A stretch of 64,000 bases of DNA from Cupriavidus nantongensis (lineage in GTDB: Bacteria; Pseudomonadota; Gammaproteobacteria; Burkholderiales; Burkholderiaceae). Under the pieces are notes generated by a model. The model saw nothing but the letters and a program-made list of their open reading frames with translations. It did not search any database and was not told where the DNA came from. A program made the position numbers and the translations under genes. Where the stretch lies: positions 2,596,967 through 2,660,966 of the forward strand of contig NZ_CP014844.1 in the NCBI RefSeq assembly GCF_001598055.1, written 5' to 3'. Of this stretch, positions 56,413 to 64,000 are shown piece after piece; the stretch's first letter is position 1, and each line of letters begins with the position of its first letter.

Positions 56413-56432
56413 AACGCCCGCACCTGACCTGA

Positions 56433-56459
56433 GAACGGCCGGCCGCAAGCCGGCCGTTC
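56433..56459 (+). terminator. terminator-like hairpin after the hydratase gene
   Basis: GAACGGCCGGC / GCCGGCCGTTC, 11-bp perfect stem with a CGCAA loop, followed only by TT. It probably ends or attenuates the thiolase operon before the Bug gene. Confidence 0.6.
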
Positions 56460-56501
56460 TTGCCTTGCCAAGCAGCCCATAAACATACGTGGAGGAGACC
56501 C

Positions 56502-57527
56502 ATGACACCCAAGCTGCCCGCACCGCTGTTCCCGTCGCTGACCCCGGCGCTGACCCATCGCAGCGCAGCACTGGTGCTGGCCACTGCCGCGGCGCTGCCC
56601 GGCATGGTCCCCGCGGCCGCGCATGCCGCCGCCTGGCCCGAGCGGCCCATCACCATCATCGTGCCCGGCGCGCCCGGCGGCACCACCGATATCCCGACGC
56701 GGCTGGTGGCGCAGAAGCTGTCGGCCATCGTCGGCCAGCCGGTGGTGGTCGACAACAAGCCCGGCAGCGGCGGCATCATCGGCACGCAGGCCTTCATGCG
56801 CGCGGCACCGGACGGCTACACGCTGCTGGTCGGCAATACCGGATCGCATGCCATCAACTACAGCGCCTACAAGCAGTTGTCTTACCAGCCGCAAGATTTC
56901 CTGCCGCTGACCGACCTGATCTCGTTCGCCAACGTGCTGGTGGTCGGCGCGCAGGCGCCGGTGCGCAGCGTGGCCGAGCTGGTGGCGCAGCTCAAGCAGT
57001 CGCCGGGCAAGTATTCCTATGCCTCGGCCGGCATCGGCCAGACCACCCACCTGACCGCGGAACTGTTCCGGCTGCGCACCGGCACCGAGATCATCCACGT
57101 GCCGTACAAGGGCTCGACGCCGGCCACCACCTCGGTGCTGGCGGGCGAAACCACCTTCATGTTCGACAACCTGACGCAGGCGCTGCCGCAGATCCGCGCC
57201 GGCAAGCTGCGCGCGCTGGCCGTGACCAGCGCCGAGCGCCTGCCCGCGCTGCCCGACGTGCCCACCATGGCACAAGCCGGCGTGAAGGACTTCGTGGTGA
57301 TGGGCTGGCTGGGCTTTTTCGCCCCCGCCAAAACCCCGCCGGCAGCGGCCGCGGCGCTGCAGGACGCGCTGGGCAAGGCCATGCGCGATCCCGAGGTGGT
57401 GGCGCGCTTGCGCGACATGGGCGGCGTCGCCGGCGGCGAGCCGCAGCCGAAGTTCGCCGCGCTGGTGCGCGGCGAGATCCAGCGCTGGGGCGAAACCATC
57501 CGGGCGTCGAAGGTCAGCCTGGACTGA
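56502..57527 (+). CDS. Bug-family (TctC) periplasmic solute-binding protein
   Basis: 341 aa with a signal peptide (cleavage near HAAAW, about residue 44). Bug receptor blocks: PERPITIIVPGAPGGTTDI, VVVDNKPGSGGIIG, APDGYTLLVGN, YSYASAGIGQTTHLTAELF and VPYKGSTPA. Binds a small carboxylate in the periplasm for a tripartite tricarboxylate-type carrier; no carrier genes lie next to it, usual for Cupriavidus/Bordetella orphan Bugs. GGAGGAGA before ATG. Probably captures the substrate of the preceding pathway. Confidence 0.92.
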   Translation: MTPKLPAPLFPSLTPALTHRSAALVLATAAALPGMVPAAAHAAAWPERPITIIVPGAPGGTTDIPTRLVAQKLSAIVGQPVVVDNKPGSGGIIGTQAFMRAAPDGYTLLVGNTGSHAINYSAYKQLSYQPQDFLPLTDLISFANVLVVGAQAPVRSVAELVAQLKQSPGKYSYASAGIGQTTHLTAELFRLRTGTEIIHVPYKGSTPATTSVLAGETTFMFDNLTQALPQIRAGKLRALAVTSAERLPALPDVPTMAQAGVKDFVVMGWLGFFAPAKTPPAAAAALQDALGKAMRDPEVVARLRDMGGVAGGEPQPKFAALVRGEIQRWGETIRASKVSLD

Positions 57528-57730
57528 CCCCGCAGGGTGCCTCACCGAGCCGCCTTTGCCAAATCGGAAGGCGCCCCGCCCCAAAGCCAAATTGACACGG
57601 CCGGGCGCCGCGGCATACCCTCGCCCTACCCTGCGGTATATTCAGTGCCCGCTTAAATTGCAGACATTGCAGACATGGAAGGCGCCCGGGGGCCCACAAC
57701 GATAACGATAACCCCGCGACGAGACCCACC

Positions 57731-58975
57731 GTGCCCCTCTCCCCCACCACTTCCCGCTATGCCGGCCTGCGCCCGGCGCTGCCAATCCTGCTCGGCGCTT
57801 CGGTGATGCTGAGCCTGGCCATGGGCCTGCGCCAGAGCCTGGGCATCTTCATGCCGCCGCTGACGCGCGACATCGGCATCTCGGTGTCGGATTTCACCGT
57901 CGCCATCGCCGTGCAGAACCTGGCGTGGGGGCTGCTGCAGCCGCTCGCCGGCGCTTGGGCCACGCGCATCGGCTTCCGTCCGCTGATGATGGCGGGCTCG
58001 CTGCTGTACGTGACCGGCCTGGTGCTGCTGGCGACCGCGCACAGCCTGGTCGGCGTCACGCTCGGTGCGGGCGTGGCCATCGGCGCGTCGATGGCCTGCA
58101 CCGGCAGCGCGCTGGCGATGGCGGTGGCGGCGCGGCCGGTGCCGGCGGCGCTGCGCAGCACGGTGCTGGGGCTGGTGTCGGGCGCGGGTTCGCTGGGCGC
58201 GCTGCTGGCGGCGCCGATCGGGCAGATGGTGACGCAGGCCTATGGCTGGCGCACCGGGCTGGCCGCGTTCGTGCTGCTGGCGCTGGTGATGCTGCCGGCG
58301 GCGTGGGCGGCCGGGCGTGTCGACCGCCTGCCGCTGGCGACGCCGGCTGGTGTCGGCCAGGACAACGCGCGCCAGGCGCTGGGCACCGCACTGCGCCACG
58401 CGCCGTTCGTGGTGATGGCGCTGGCGTACTTTGTCTGCGGCATGCAGCTGGTGTTCCTGACCACGCACCTGCCGTCGTATCTCGATGTGTGCGGCATGGA
58501 CCCGATGCTCAGCGCCGAGGCGCTGGGCGTGATCGGCGGCTTCAACGTGCTGGGCAGCATCTTCTTCGGCTGGGCCGGCGGCCGCTACAACAAGCTGATG
58601 CTGCTGGGCGGCATCTATACGCTGCGCTCGCTGGCGCTTACCTGGTACTTCTCGTCGGCGCCGACGCCGCAGAGCACGCTGGTGTTCGCCGCGGTGATGG
58701 GCTTCCTGTGGCTGGGCGTGGCGCCGCTGGTGTCGGGCTGGATCGCCGAGACCTTCGGCCTGCGCTGGCAGGCAATGCTGGGCGGCGTGGCCTTCTTCAG
58801 CCACCAGATCGGCAGCTTTGTCGGCGCCTTCGGCGGCGGGCTGGTCTATGACGCGCTCGGCTCCTATACCGTGGCCTGGCAGGCCGGCGTCGCGCTGGGC
58901 TTGGCGGCGGGGCTCGCGCAGATCGCTTTCGCGGTGGCGACGCGGCCGCGGCCGCCGTTGATGGCGACGTCCTGA
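57731..58975 (+). CDS. MFS transporter
   Basis: 414 aa, 12 predicted transmembrane segments, GTG start. Resembles the oxalate/formate-antiporter or monocarboxylate branch of MFS (LRQSLGIFMPPLTRDIGIS in the first helix region, AGSLGALLAAPIGQ, STHQIGSFVGAFGGG-like region near the end). Substrate likely an organic acid; not determinable. Preceded by about 200 bases that should hold its promoter. Confidence 0.88.
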   Translation: MPLSPTTSRYAGLRPALPILLGASVMLSLAMGLRQSLGIFMPPLTRDIGISVSDFTVAIAVQNLAWGLLQPLAGAWATRIGFRPLMMAGSLLYVTGLVLLATAHSLVGVTLGAGVAIGASMACTGSALAMAVAARPVPAALRSTVLGLVSGAGSLGALLAAPIGQMVTQAYGWRTGLAAFVLLALVMLPAAWAAGRVDRLPLATPAGVGQDNARQALGTALRHAPFVVMALAYFVCGMQLVFLTTHLPSYLDVCGMDPMLSAEALGVIGGFNVLGSIFFGWAGGRYNKLMLLGGIYTLRSLALTWYFSSAPTPQSTLVFAAVMGFLWLGVAPLVSGWIAETFGLRWQAMLGGVAFFSHQIGSFVGAFGGGLVYDALGSYTVAWQAGVALGLAAGLAQIAFAVATRPRPPLMATS

Positions 58976-59119
58976 GCGCGGCGGCGGTAAGAACGGGCGC
59001 GCATTGTAAATCTGGCGTCACGCAGCGCACGCACGGGCCGGTACGGCGCGGGCCGAGCTGCTGGAACGGTTCCTGCCTGTCTGCGCAAAGACGCAACGCC
59101 CAGACCCAAGGAGGCCCCC

Positions 59120-59599
59120 ATGACCTCGACCGAACAGGAAATCCTCGTGTGCGGCCCGGAACACGGCCGCTGGCATCTGGAAATGCGCACCGGCAAGGGT
59201 GCGCCGGAGCGGCTCGACGGCGAGTTCGACTCGCCCGAGATGGCGATCGCCGGCGCGCAGCAGGTCTATCCGTCGATTCCGGTACGCGTGACCGATATTT
59301 CCGGCGCGCCGGCCCCCTCCGCCCCCGCGCATGAAGGCTCGCTGACCGACTACCACTATGGCGGCCACAGCGTGACCCGCGACGAGAAACTGACCGGGCG
59401 CGCGCATCCGTCCAGCGACACCTCGCAGCCGCCGCCGGGGCCGCACCCCTACCAGCCCACCGATCTCGGCAACCTGCCCCCGGGCACGCCGCGCCACGGC
59501 ATGTACGGCGTCGCCTCCAGCCCGGCCGAGGCCGAGGCGGCCGACCGCAAGGACCAGGCGACGCGGCGCCCCGCCAGCTCGCGCGACGCCGAAGACTAG
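59120..59599 (+). CDS. hypothetical protein with Pro-rich C terminus
   Basis: 159 aa, strong AAGGAGG before ATG. Compact N-terminal domain of about 65 residues ([39 protein letters not shown]) followed by a disordered Pro/Ser/Gly tail. No signal peptide. No family that I can name. Confidence 0.75.
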   Translation: MTSTEQEILVCGPEHGRWHLEMRTGKGAPERLDGEFDSPEMAIAGAQQVYPSIPVRVTDISGAPAPSAPAHEGSLTDYHYGGHSVTRDEKLTGRAHPSSDTSQPPPGPHPYQPTDLGNLPPGTPRHGMYGVASSPAEAEAADRKDQATRRPASSRDAED

Positions 59600-59670
59600 G
59601 GCCGGCGGCGCCAGCGGGCGCGGCAGCACGTACAATCGCGTTTTTCCCTGCGCCTCGCCGCCCCGCCGCC

Positions 59671-60876
59671 ATGACCACCCTCGGAACGCCCCTTTCCCCC
59701 TCCGCCACCAAAGTGATGCTGCTCGGCTCCGGCGAGCTCGGCAAGGAGGTGCTGATCGCGCTGCAGCGCCTGGGCGTCGAGACCATCGCGGTCGACCGCT
59801 ATGACAACGCGCCCGGCCAGCAGGTCGCGCATCATGCGCGCACCATCGCGATGAGCGACCCGGACCAGCTCAAGGCCCTGATCGAAGCCGAGAAGCCGCA
59901 CCTGGTAGTGCCCGAGATCGAGGCGATCGCCACGCCGATGCTGGAAACGCTGGAAGCCGCCGGCACCGTGCGCGTAATTCCGACCGCCCGCGCCGCGCGC
60001 CTGACCATGGACCGCGAAGGCATCCGCCGGCTCGCCGCCGAGTCGCTTGGGCTGCCGACCAGCCCCTACAAGTTCTGCGATTCGCTCGCGGAACTGCAGG
60101 CCGCGATCGACGGCGGCATCGGCTACCCGTGCGTGGTCAAGCCGGTGATGAGCAGCTCCGGCAAGGGCCAGAGCAAGATCGACGGCCCCGAGGGCGTGCA
60201 GGCGGCGTGGGACTACGCCATGGCCGGCGGCCGCGTCAGCCACGGCCGCGTGATCGTCGAGGGCTTTATCGATTTCGACTACGAGATCACGCTGCTGACG
60301 GTGCGCGCGGTGGGCGCCAGCGGCCAGGTGGAGACGCAATTCTGCGCCCCGATCGGCCACGTGCAGGTCAGCGGCGATTACGTCGAAAGCTGGCAGCCGC
60401 AGCCGATGCACCCGGCCGCGCTCGCCAGCGCGCAGCGCATTGCGCAGGCAGTCACGGCCGACCTGGGTGGCATGGGCCTGTTCGGCGTCGAGCTGTTCGT
60501 CAAGGGCGAGCAGGTCTGGTTCAGCGAGGTCAGCCCGCGCCCGCACGACACCGGCATGGTCACCATGGCCACGCAATGGCAAAACGAGTTCGAGCTGCAT
60601 GCGCGCGCCATCCTCGGCCTGCCGGTCGACACCACGCTGCGCAGCCCCGGCGCCAGCGCCGTGATCTACGGCGGCGTGGAAGCCCAAGGGGTGGTCTTCG
60701 ACGGCGTCGACCAGGCCCTGCGCGTGCCGCAGACCGAGGTGCGGCTGTTCGGCAAGCCCGAGAGCTTCGCCCGCCGCCGCATGGGCGTGGCGCTGGCCTA
60801 TGCCGACGATGTCGACACCGCGCGCACGCGCGCCAAGGAAGCCGCCAGCCGCGTGCGCCCGCGCGCGGTCGGCTGA
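59671..60876 (+). CDS. purT: formate-dependent phosphoribosylglycinamide formyltransferase
   Basis: 401 aa ATP-grasp enzyme of purine synthesis: converts GAR, formate and ATP to formyl-GAR. Diagnostic blocks: [51 protein letters not shown] (ATP loop), [14 protein letters not shown] and [16 protein letters not shown]. Normal length, single gene. Confidence 0.95.
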   Translation: MTTLGTPLSPSATKVMLLGSGELGKEVLIALQRLGVETIAVDRYDNAPGQQVAHHARTIAMSDPDQLKALIEAEKPHLVVPEIEAIATPMLETLEAAGTVRVIPTARAARLTMDREGIRRLAAESLGLPTSPYKFCDSLAELQAAIDGGIGYPCVVKPVMSSSGKGQSKIDGPEGVQAAWDYAMAGGRVSHGRVIVEGFIDFDYEITLLTVRAVGASGQVETQFCAPIGHVQVSGDYVESWQPQPMHPAALASAQRIAQAVTADLGGMGLFGVELFVKGEQVWFSEVSPRPHDTGMVTMATQWQNEFELHARAILGLPVDTTLRSPGASAVIYGGVEAQGVVFDGVDQALRVPQTEVRLFGKPESFARRRMGVALAYADDVDTARTRAKEAASRVRPRAVG

Positions 60877-60906
60877 GCCGCTCTCCTACATCTCGCCTGC
60901 ATCCCG

Positions 60907-62235
60907 CTACATCGGATGGCTGCCCGCGGCGGCGCCGTTGGCCGGGGCATGCTGGACCGCCTGCGCGGCCGCCACCTGCGCCGCGGCCAGCACCGGCGCG
61001 ATGCGCACGCCGTTCAGGTCGGCGCCCGACGGCGCCTGGTACAGCCGCAGTCCCAGTTCCGGCAGGATCGCCAGCAGGTGGTCGAACACATCGCCCTGGA
61101 TGCGCTCGTAGTCCATCCACGCGGTGAGCGCGGTAAAGCAGTAGATCTCGACCGGGATGCCCTGCGAATCGGGCTCCATCATGCGCACGTTCAGCAGCAG
61201 GTCGTGGTGGATCTCGGGGTGCGCCTTCAGGTAGGCGATGCCATAGGCGCGGAAGGTGCCGATATTGGTCAGCCGGCGCCGGTTGACCGGGTCGTTGCCG
61301 GCGGCGATCAGCAGCCGGTTGGCCTCGTCGACCTCGCGCTGCTTTTCTTCGAGGTAGTCGTGCAGCAGGCGGAAGCGCATCAGCGCCTGCACCTCGCGGT
61401 CTTCCAGGAAGCGCACGCTGCCCGCATCGAGCCGCAAGGTGCGCTTGATCCGGCGCGCGCCGGACTCGAACATCTGCCGGTAGTTGCGATAGCTCTCCGA
61501 GAACAGCTTGTAGGTCGGCACCGTGGTCACGGTGTTGTCCCAGTTCTGCACCTTGACCGTATGCAGCGCGATGTCCTTGACGTAGCCGTCGGCGTTGCAC
61601 TGGGGCATTTCGATCCAGTCGCCGATGCGCAGCATGTCGTTGGAGGTCAGCTGCGTGCTCGCCACCAGCGACAGCAGCGTGTCCTTGAACACCAGCAGCA
61701 GCACCGCCGACAGCGCGCCCAGGCCGGACAGCATCCACAGCGGCGAGCGGTTGATCAGGATCGACAGCACCAGCACCGCGCACACCAGTCCCAGCCCCAG
61801 CCGGCCCACCTGGATATAGCCCTTGATCGAACGCGTCTGCGCCCGGCGGCTGCTGGCGTACACGTCCTGCCAGGCGCCCAGCACCCCGCCCAGCATCAGG
61901 AAGAAGCACACCCACAGGCTGGCATGCGCGAGGCGCTCGATCGCCAGCGCATAGCGCCCCATGTGCGGCACTTCGCCGATACCGACGGTGATCACGGCAA
62001 AGCCCACCGCGTAGCCGAAGCGCCGGTAGGCGCGGTGGCGCGTCAATGCCGTGCTCCACGGCGTCTTGCCCCACACCTTCAGCAGCCGGTGGGCGATGCG
62101 CGACATCACACGACCGAACAGCCATTGCGCCAGCGCGGCGATCAGGCATAGCGCGGCCAGGTACAGCGCGATCTGTGCCCATGGATGGGCAGGAATACGT
62201 TGCTGGAACAGCTCCAGCAGGGCATCGAAATTCAT
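60907..62235 (-). CDS. MscS-family mechanosensitive channel (YbdG-like)
   Basis: 442 aa. About five N-terminal transmembrane helices, the MscS pore helix and beta domain (LLLVFKDTLLSLVASTQLTS, MLRIGDWIEMPQCNADGYVK, WDNTVTTVPTYKLFSESYRN), and a cytoplasmic C-terminal region typical of the YbdG/YnaI side of the family. Releases solutes on osmotic downshock. Convergent with purT. Confidence 0.9.
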   Translation of the reverse strand: MNFDALLELFQQRIPAHPWAQIALYLAALCLIAALAQWLFGRVMSRIAHRLLKVWGKTPWSTALTRHRAYRRFGYAVGFAVITVGIGEVPHMGRYALAIERLAHASLWVCFFLMLGGVLGAWQDVYASSRRAQTRSIKGYIQVGRLGLGLVCAVLVLSILINRSPLWMLSGLGALSAVLLLVFKDTLLSLVASTQLTSNDMLRIGDWIEMPQCNADGYVKDIALHTVKVQNWDNTVTTVPTYKLFSESYRNYRQMFESGARRIKRTLRLDAGSVRFLEDREVQALMRFRLLHDYLEEKQREVDEANRLLIAAGNDPVNRRRLTNIGTFRAYGIAYLKAHPEIHHDLLLNVRMMEPDSQGIPVEIYCFTALTAWMDYERIQGDVFDHLLAILPELGLRLYQAPSGADLNGVRIAPVLAAAQVAAAQAVQHAPANGAAAGSHPM

Positions 62236-62381
62236 GGCGGGGCGACTCTGGCCTTGGACTTGGCCAGATAGTGTACCGAACGCGCCCGGCTCCGCTGTCT
62301 GCCGTGTGGGTGCGGTCTATCCTGCGCCCCCCCACTGCGCGGCGCGCAGCTACTTGCTGCTACCGCGCAATGGCGGCCCCC

Positions 62382-63605
62382 TCAAGCCACCGGCGCATAC
62401 ATCCCCAACAACTGCTCATCCGTAAAGCCCCAATCCGCCGCGTTCTCGAACGCCACCACGGTCTCGTCGCCATGACGCAGGTCGATCAGCTCGGTCGGCA
62501 CCGGCCGCGACTGCGACACCGAGTAGAACGCCATCACCTTGGGCCGCAGCGGGTCGGCGTCATGCTGCGCGCACACCACCGCCAGCCGGTTGGAGCGCAG
62601 CCGCAGCACGGTGCCGAGCGGGTAGATGCCGACGGTGCGCGAGAAGGCCTTGAACACGCGCCGGTCGAACAGCGTGTCGACGCGCACCGCCATGTATTCC
62701 ATGGCGCGGGCCGGCGACCATGGCTGGTGCCCGGGGTGGCTGGCGGTGAGCGTGTCGTAGGTATCGCAGACCGCGCCGATCCTGGCATGCACGCTCAGTT
62801 CGTGCCCGACCAGGCCAAAGGGAAAACCGCGCCCGTCGACGCGTTCGTGGTGGTGGACGCAGACGTCGAGCGGGATATTGGAATAGAGCCGGGCTTCGTT
62901 GAGGATGCGGTAGCCGGCGGAGGGATGGCGGCGGTAGGCCTCTTCCTGCTCGGGCGTGCGCTCGCCCGCGCGGAGGCTGGCGGCGCTGGGCACGGTCAGC
63001 TTGCCGATGTCGTGGACCAGGCCGGCGAGGCCCAGTTCGCGCACCTCGTCGTCGGGCAGGCCCAGGGTGCGGCCGACCGCGATCATCAGCGCGCAGACCG
63101 CGAAGGCATGCAGGTAGTTGTCGTCGCCGCGCGCCTTGAGCCGCGCCAGCGCCAGCAGCGCCTGCCCATGGCGCGACAGCGAGCGCGAGGCCGCGTCGAC
63201 CAGCAGCAGCGCGCCGCTGACCTCCAGCGCCCGCCCCATGCGCACGTCGGCAAACATCGAGCCGATCACGGCCTTGCCGGACTGCAGCAGTTCGCGCGCA
63301 TGCCCGATCTCGGCTTCGAGCGTGGTGGCTGGCGCCGCGTCGGCCTGGCCGCCGGCGATGGGCGCAGGCTGGGCCGGGGCAATGGCAAAGGCTGGGTCGG
63401 CCGCCTCCTCCGGCGCCGGCAGATTGCGGCCCTTCAGGATATCGATCCAGACTTCGCGCACGCCCGCCGACTGGATCTGCCGTACCTGCTCCTCGCTGGC
63501 GACCAGGAAGCGCGCGCGCCAGAACGGATGGTTGATCCAGGGCCCGCCCAGCCTGGCGACGAACATCCCGACCTGCAATTGCTCCGACCCGATGCGTCTC
63601 AGCAT
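62382..63605 (-). CDS. DUF3391 plus HD-GYP-type phosphodiesterase, GFP variant
   Basis: 407 aa. N-terminal DUF3391 (residues about 1-130), then an HD-GYP domain: H198-D199 (HDIGKL), HHHERVDGRGFPFG (about residues 249-263) and CDTYDTLTA. The signature tripeptide is GFP instead of GYP. The HD-GYP family hydrolyses cyclic di-GMP; the two metal-binding HD and HH motifs are intact, so activity is likely but not certain. Cytoplasmic. Confidence 0.88.
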   Translation of the reverse strand: MLRRIGSEQLQVGMFVARLGGPWINHPFWRARFLVASEEQVRQIQSAGVREVWIDILKGRNLPAPEEAADPAFAIAPAQPAPIAGGQADAAPATTLEAEIGHARELLQSGKAVIGSMFADVRMGRALEVSGALLLVDAASRSLSRHGQALLALARLKARGDDNYLHAFAVCALMIAVGRTLGLPDDEVRELGLAGLVHDIGKLTVPSAASLRAGERTPEQEEAYRRHPSAGYRILNEARLYSNIPLDVCVHHHERVDGRGFPFGLVGHELSVHARIGAVCDTYDTLTASHPGHQPWSPARAMEYMAVRVDTLFDRRVFKAFSRTVGIYPLGTVLRLRSNRLAVVCAQHDADPLRPKVMAFYSVSQSRPVPTELIDLRHGDETVVAFENAADWGFTDEQLLGMYAPVA

Positions 63606-63831
63606 GCGCCATCCCCCCGGATGATGGTTTTCTTGTTGTCGATCCGGCTATCGGCAGCGTCGCGCATAACTTGAGCGCCGGCAACGGCCGCAGGAACCGC
63701 GCCGCGCACCCTTGTCAAGCGCCAGACGAATGCCCGGACGGCGCCGTCGGGCATTGCCGGCGCGGCCATGGCCGCCGCTACAATGGCTGGCCCAGTGCTC
63801 ACAGACGCCAGCCAGTCGCCCCCGTTCACCC

Positions 63832-64000
63832 ATGTCCGGAACGTACACGCTAGTCGGCATCGCCCGTGCCAAGACCCACCGCCGCGATGCGCTGGTCTCC
63901 CAGCTCGCCGCGCTGCGCTCGCGCGGGCTGACCGAGCCCGGCTGCCTGGACTACCACGTCGGTCAGGATGCCGAGGACGCGCGCGTGTTCGTCATCTACA
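63832..64000 (+). CDS. antibiotic biosynthesis monooxygenase (ABM) domain protein, cut by window end
   Basis: The first 56 residues (MSGTYTLVGIARAKTHRRDA, GLTEPGCLDYHVGQDA, RVFVIY) match the start of small dimeric ABM/YgiN-like proteins, which act on quinones or as stress factors. The gene continues beyond position 64000. Divergent from the HD-GYP gene. Confidence 0.75.
   Translation, partial: MSGTYTLVGIARAKTHRRDALVSQLAALRSRGLTEPGCLDYHVGQDAEDARVFVIY

Overview
The window looks like a chromosome or chromid segment of a high-G+C beta-proteobacterium, most likely Cupriavidus or a close Burkholderiaceae relative. This rests on the gene repertoire and style (CusCBAF-type copper/silver efflux, Bug-type solute receptor, MrpA-MrpB fusion, TorF-like porin, IS21/IS5/ISNCY elements). 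The genus is an inference, because no rRNA or tRNA gene is visible. The window has two halves. Positions 1 to about 36.5 kb are an accessory, visibly less G+C-rich patchwork of metal-resistance genes, transposons and decayed genes. From about 37 kb to the end it is a compact, G+C-rich core-like region.

Accessory half: (a) 0.05-6.5 kb, a translationally coupled cusCBAF operon for periplasmic Cu(I)/Ag(I) efflux. The three transport methionines of CusA are conserved at the E. coli positions, and the free CusF carries a natural Trp-to-Met change in its metal site. (b) 6.6-9.6 kb, two tiny membrane proteins and a two-gene redox operon (FAD oxidoreductase fused to a Rieske domain, plus cytochrome c). 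(c) 9.6-12.8 kb, an IS21-family element with istA, istB and two extra coupled ORFs, one of them a Cys-rich passenger. (d) 13.3-14.7 kb, a broken and an intact DUF305 gene with two terminators. (e) 15.3-21.4 kb, a Tn7-like tnsA-tnsB-tnsC-tniQ operon on the minus strand, next to the relic of a second tnsC-tniQ pair. (f) 21.9-29.7 kb, a divergently transcribed three-gene operon (PD-(D/E)xK-type nuclease, large DinG/XPD-like helicase, PIWI-RE protein). This is the most interesting system in the window: a prokaryotic PIWI-RE (pPIWI-RE) conflict/defence operon. A perfect 10-bp hairpin sits directly against its ribosome binding site. (g) 30.2-36.5 kb, small unknown genes, a decayed ISNCY transposase and a precisely bounded IS5-family element (33593-34926, 4-bp CTAG duplication) that splits a DUF6882-like gene. 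GFA and HxlR genes and a leftover tail of an ABC binding protein follow.

Core half: glycosyltransferase, small lysine-rich protein, MgtC/DUF4010 membrane protein, methyltransferase, TorF-like porin and DUF72 protein (37-43 kb). A complete group of Mrp Na+/H+ antiporter genes (mrpG,F,E,D,C,AB) occupies 43-49 kb, and a quinohemoprotein alcohol dehydrogenase 49-51.5 kb. At 51.8-57.5 kb lies a catabolic locus (enoyl-CoA hydratase, IclR regulator, thiolase, short-chain dehydrogenase, second hydratase, Bug receptor), which reads like beta-oxidation of an unknown acid or alcohol fed by the dehydrogenase. Then come an MFS transporter, a hypothetical protein, purT, an MscS-type channel, an HD-GYP-like phosphodiesterase and the start of an antibiotic-biosynthesis-monooxygenase protein cut by the window edge.

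Limits: annotation is by reading motifs and family resemblance only. No database search was possible. Tn7-like ends and island boundaries were not located.
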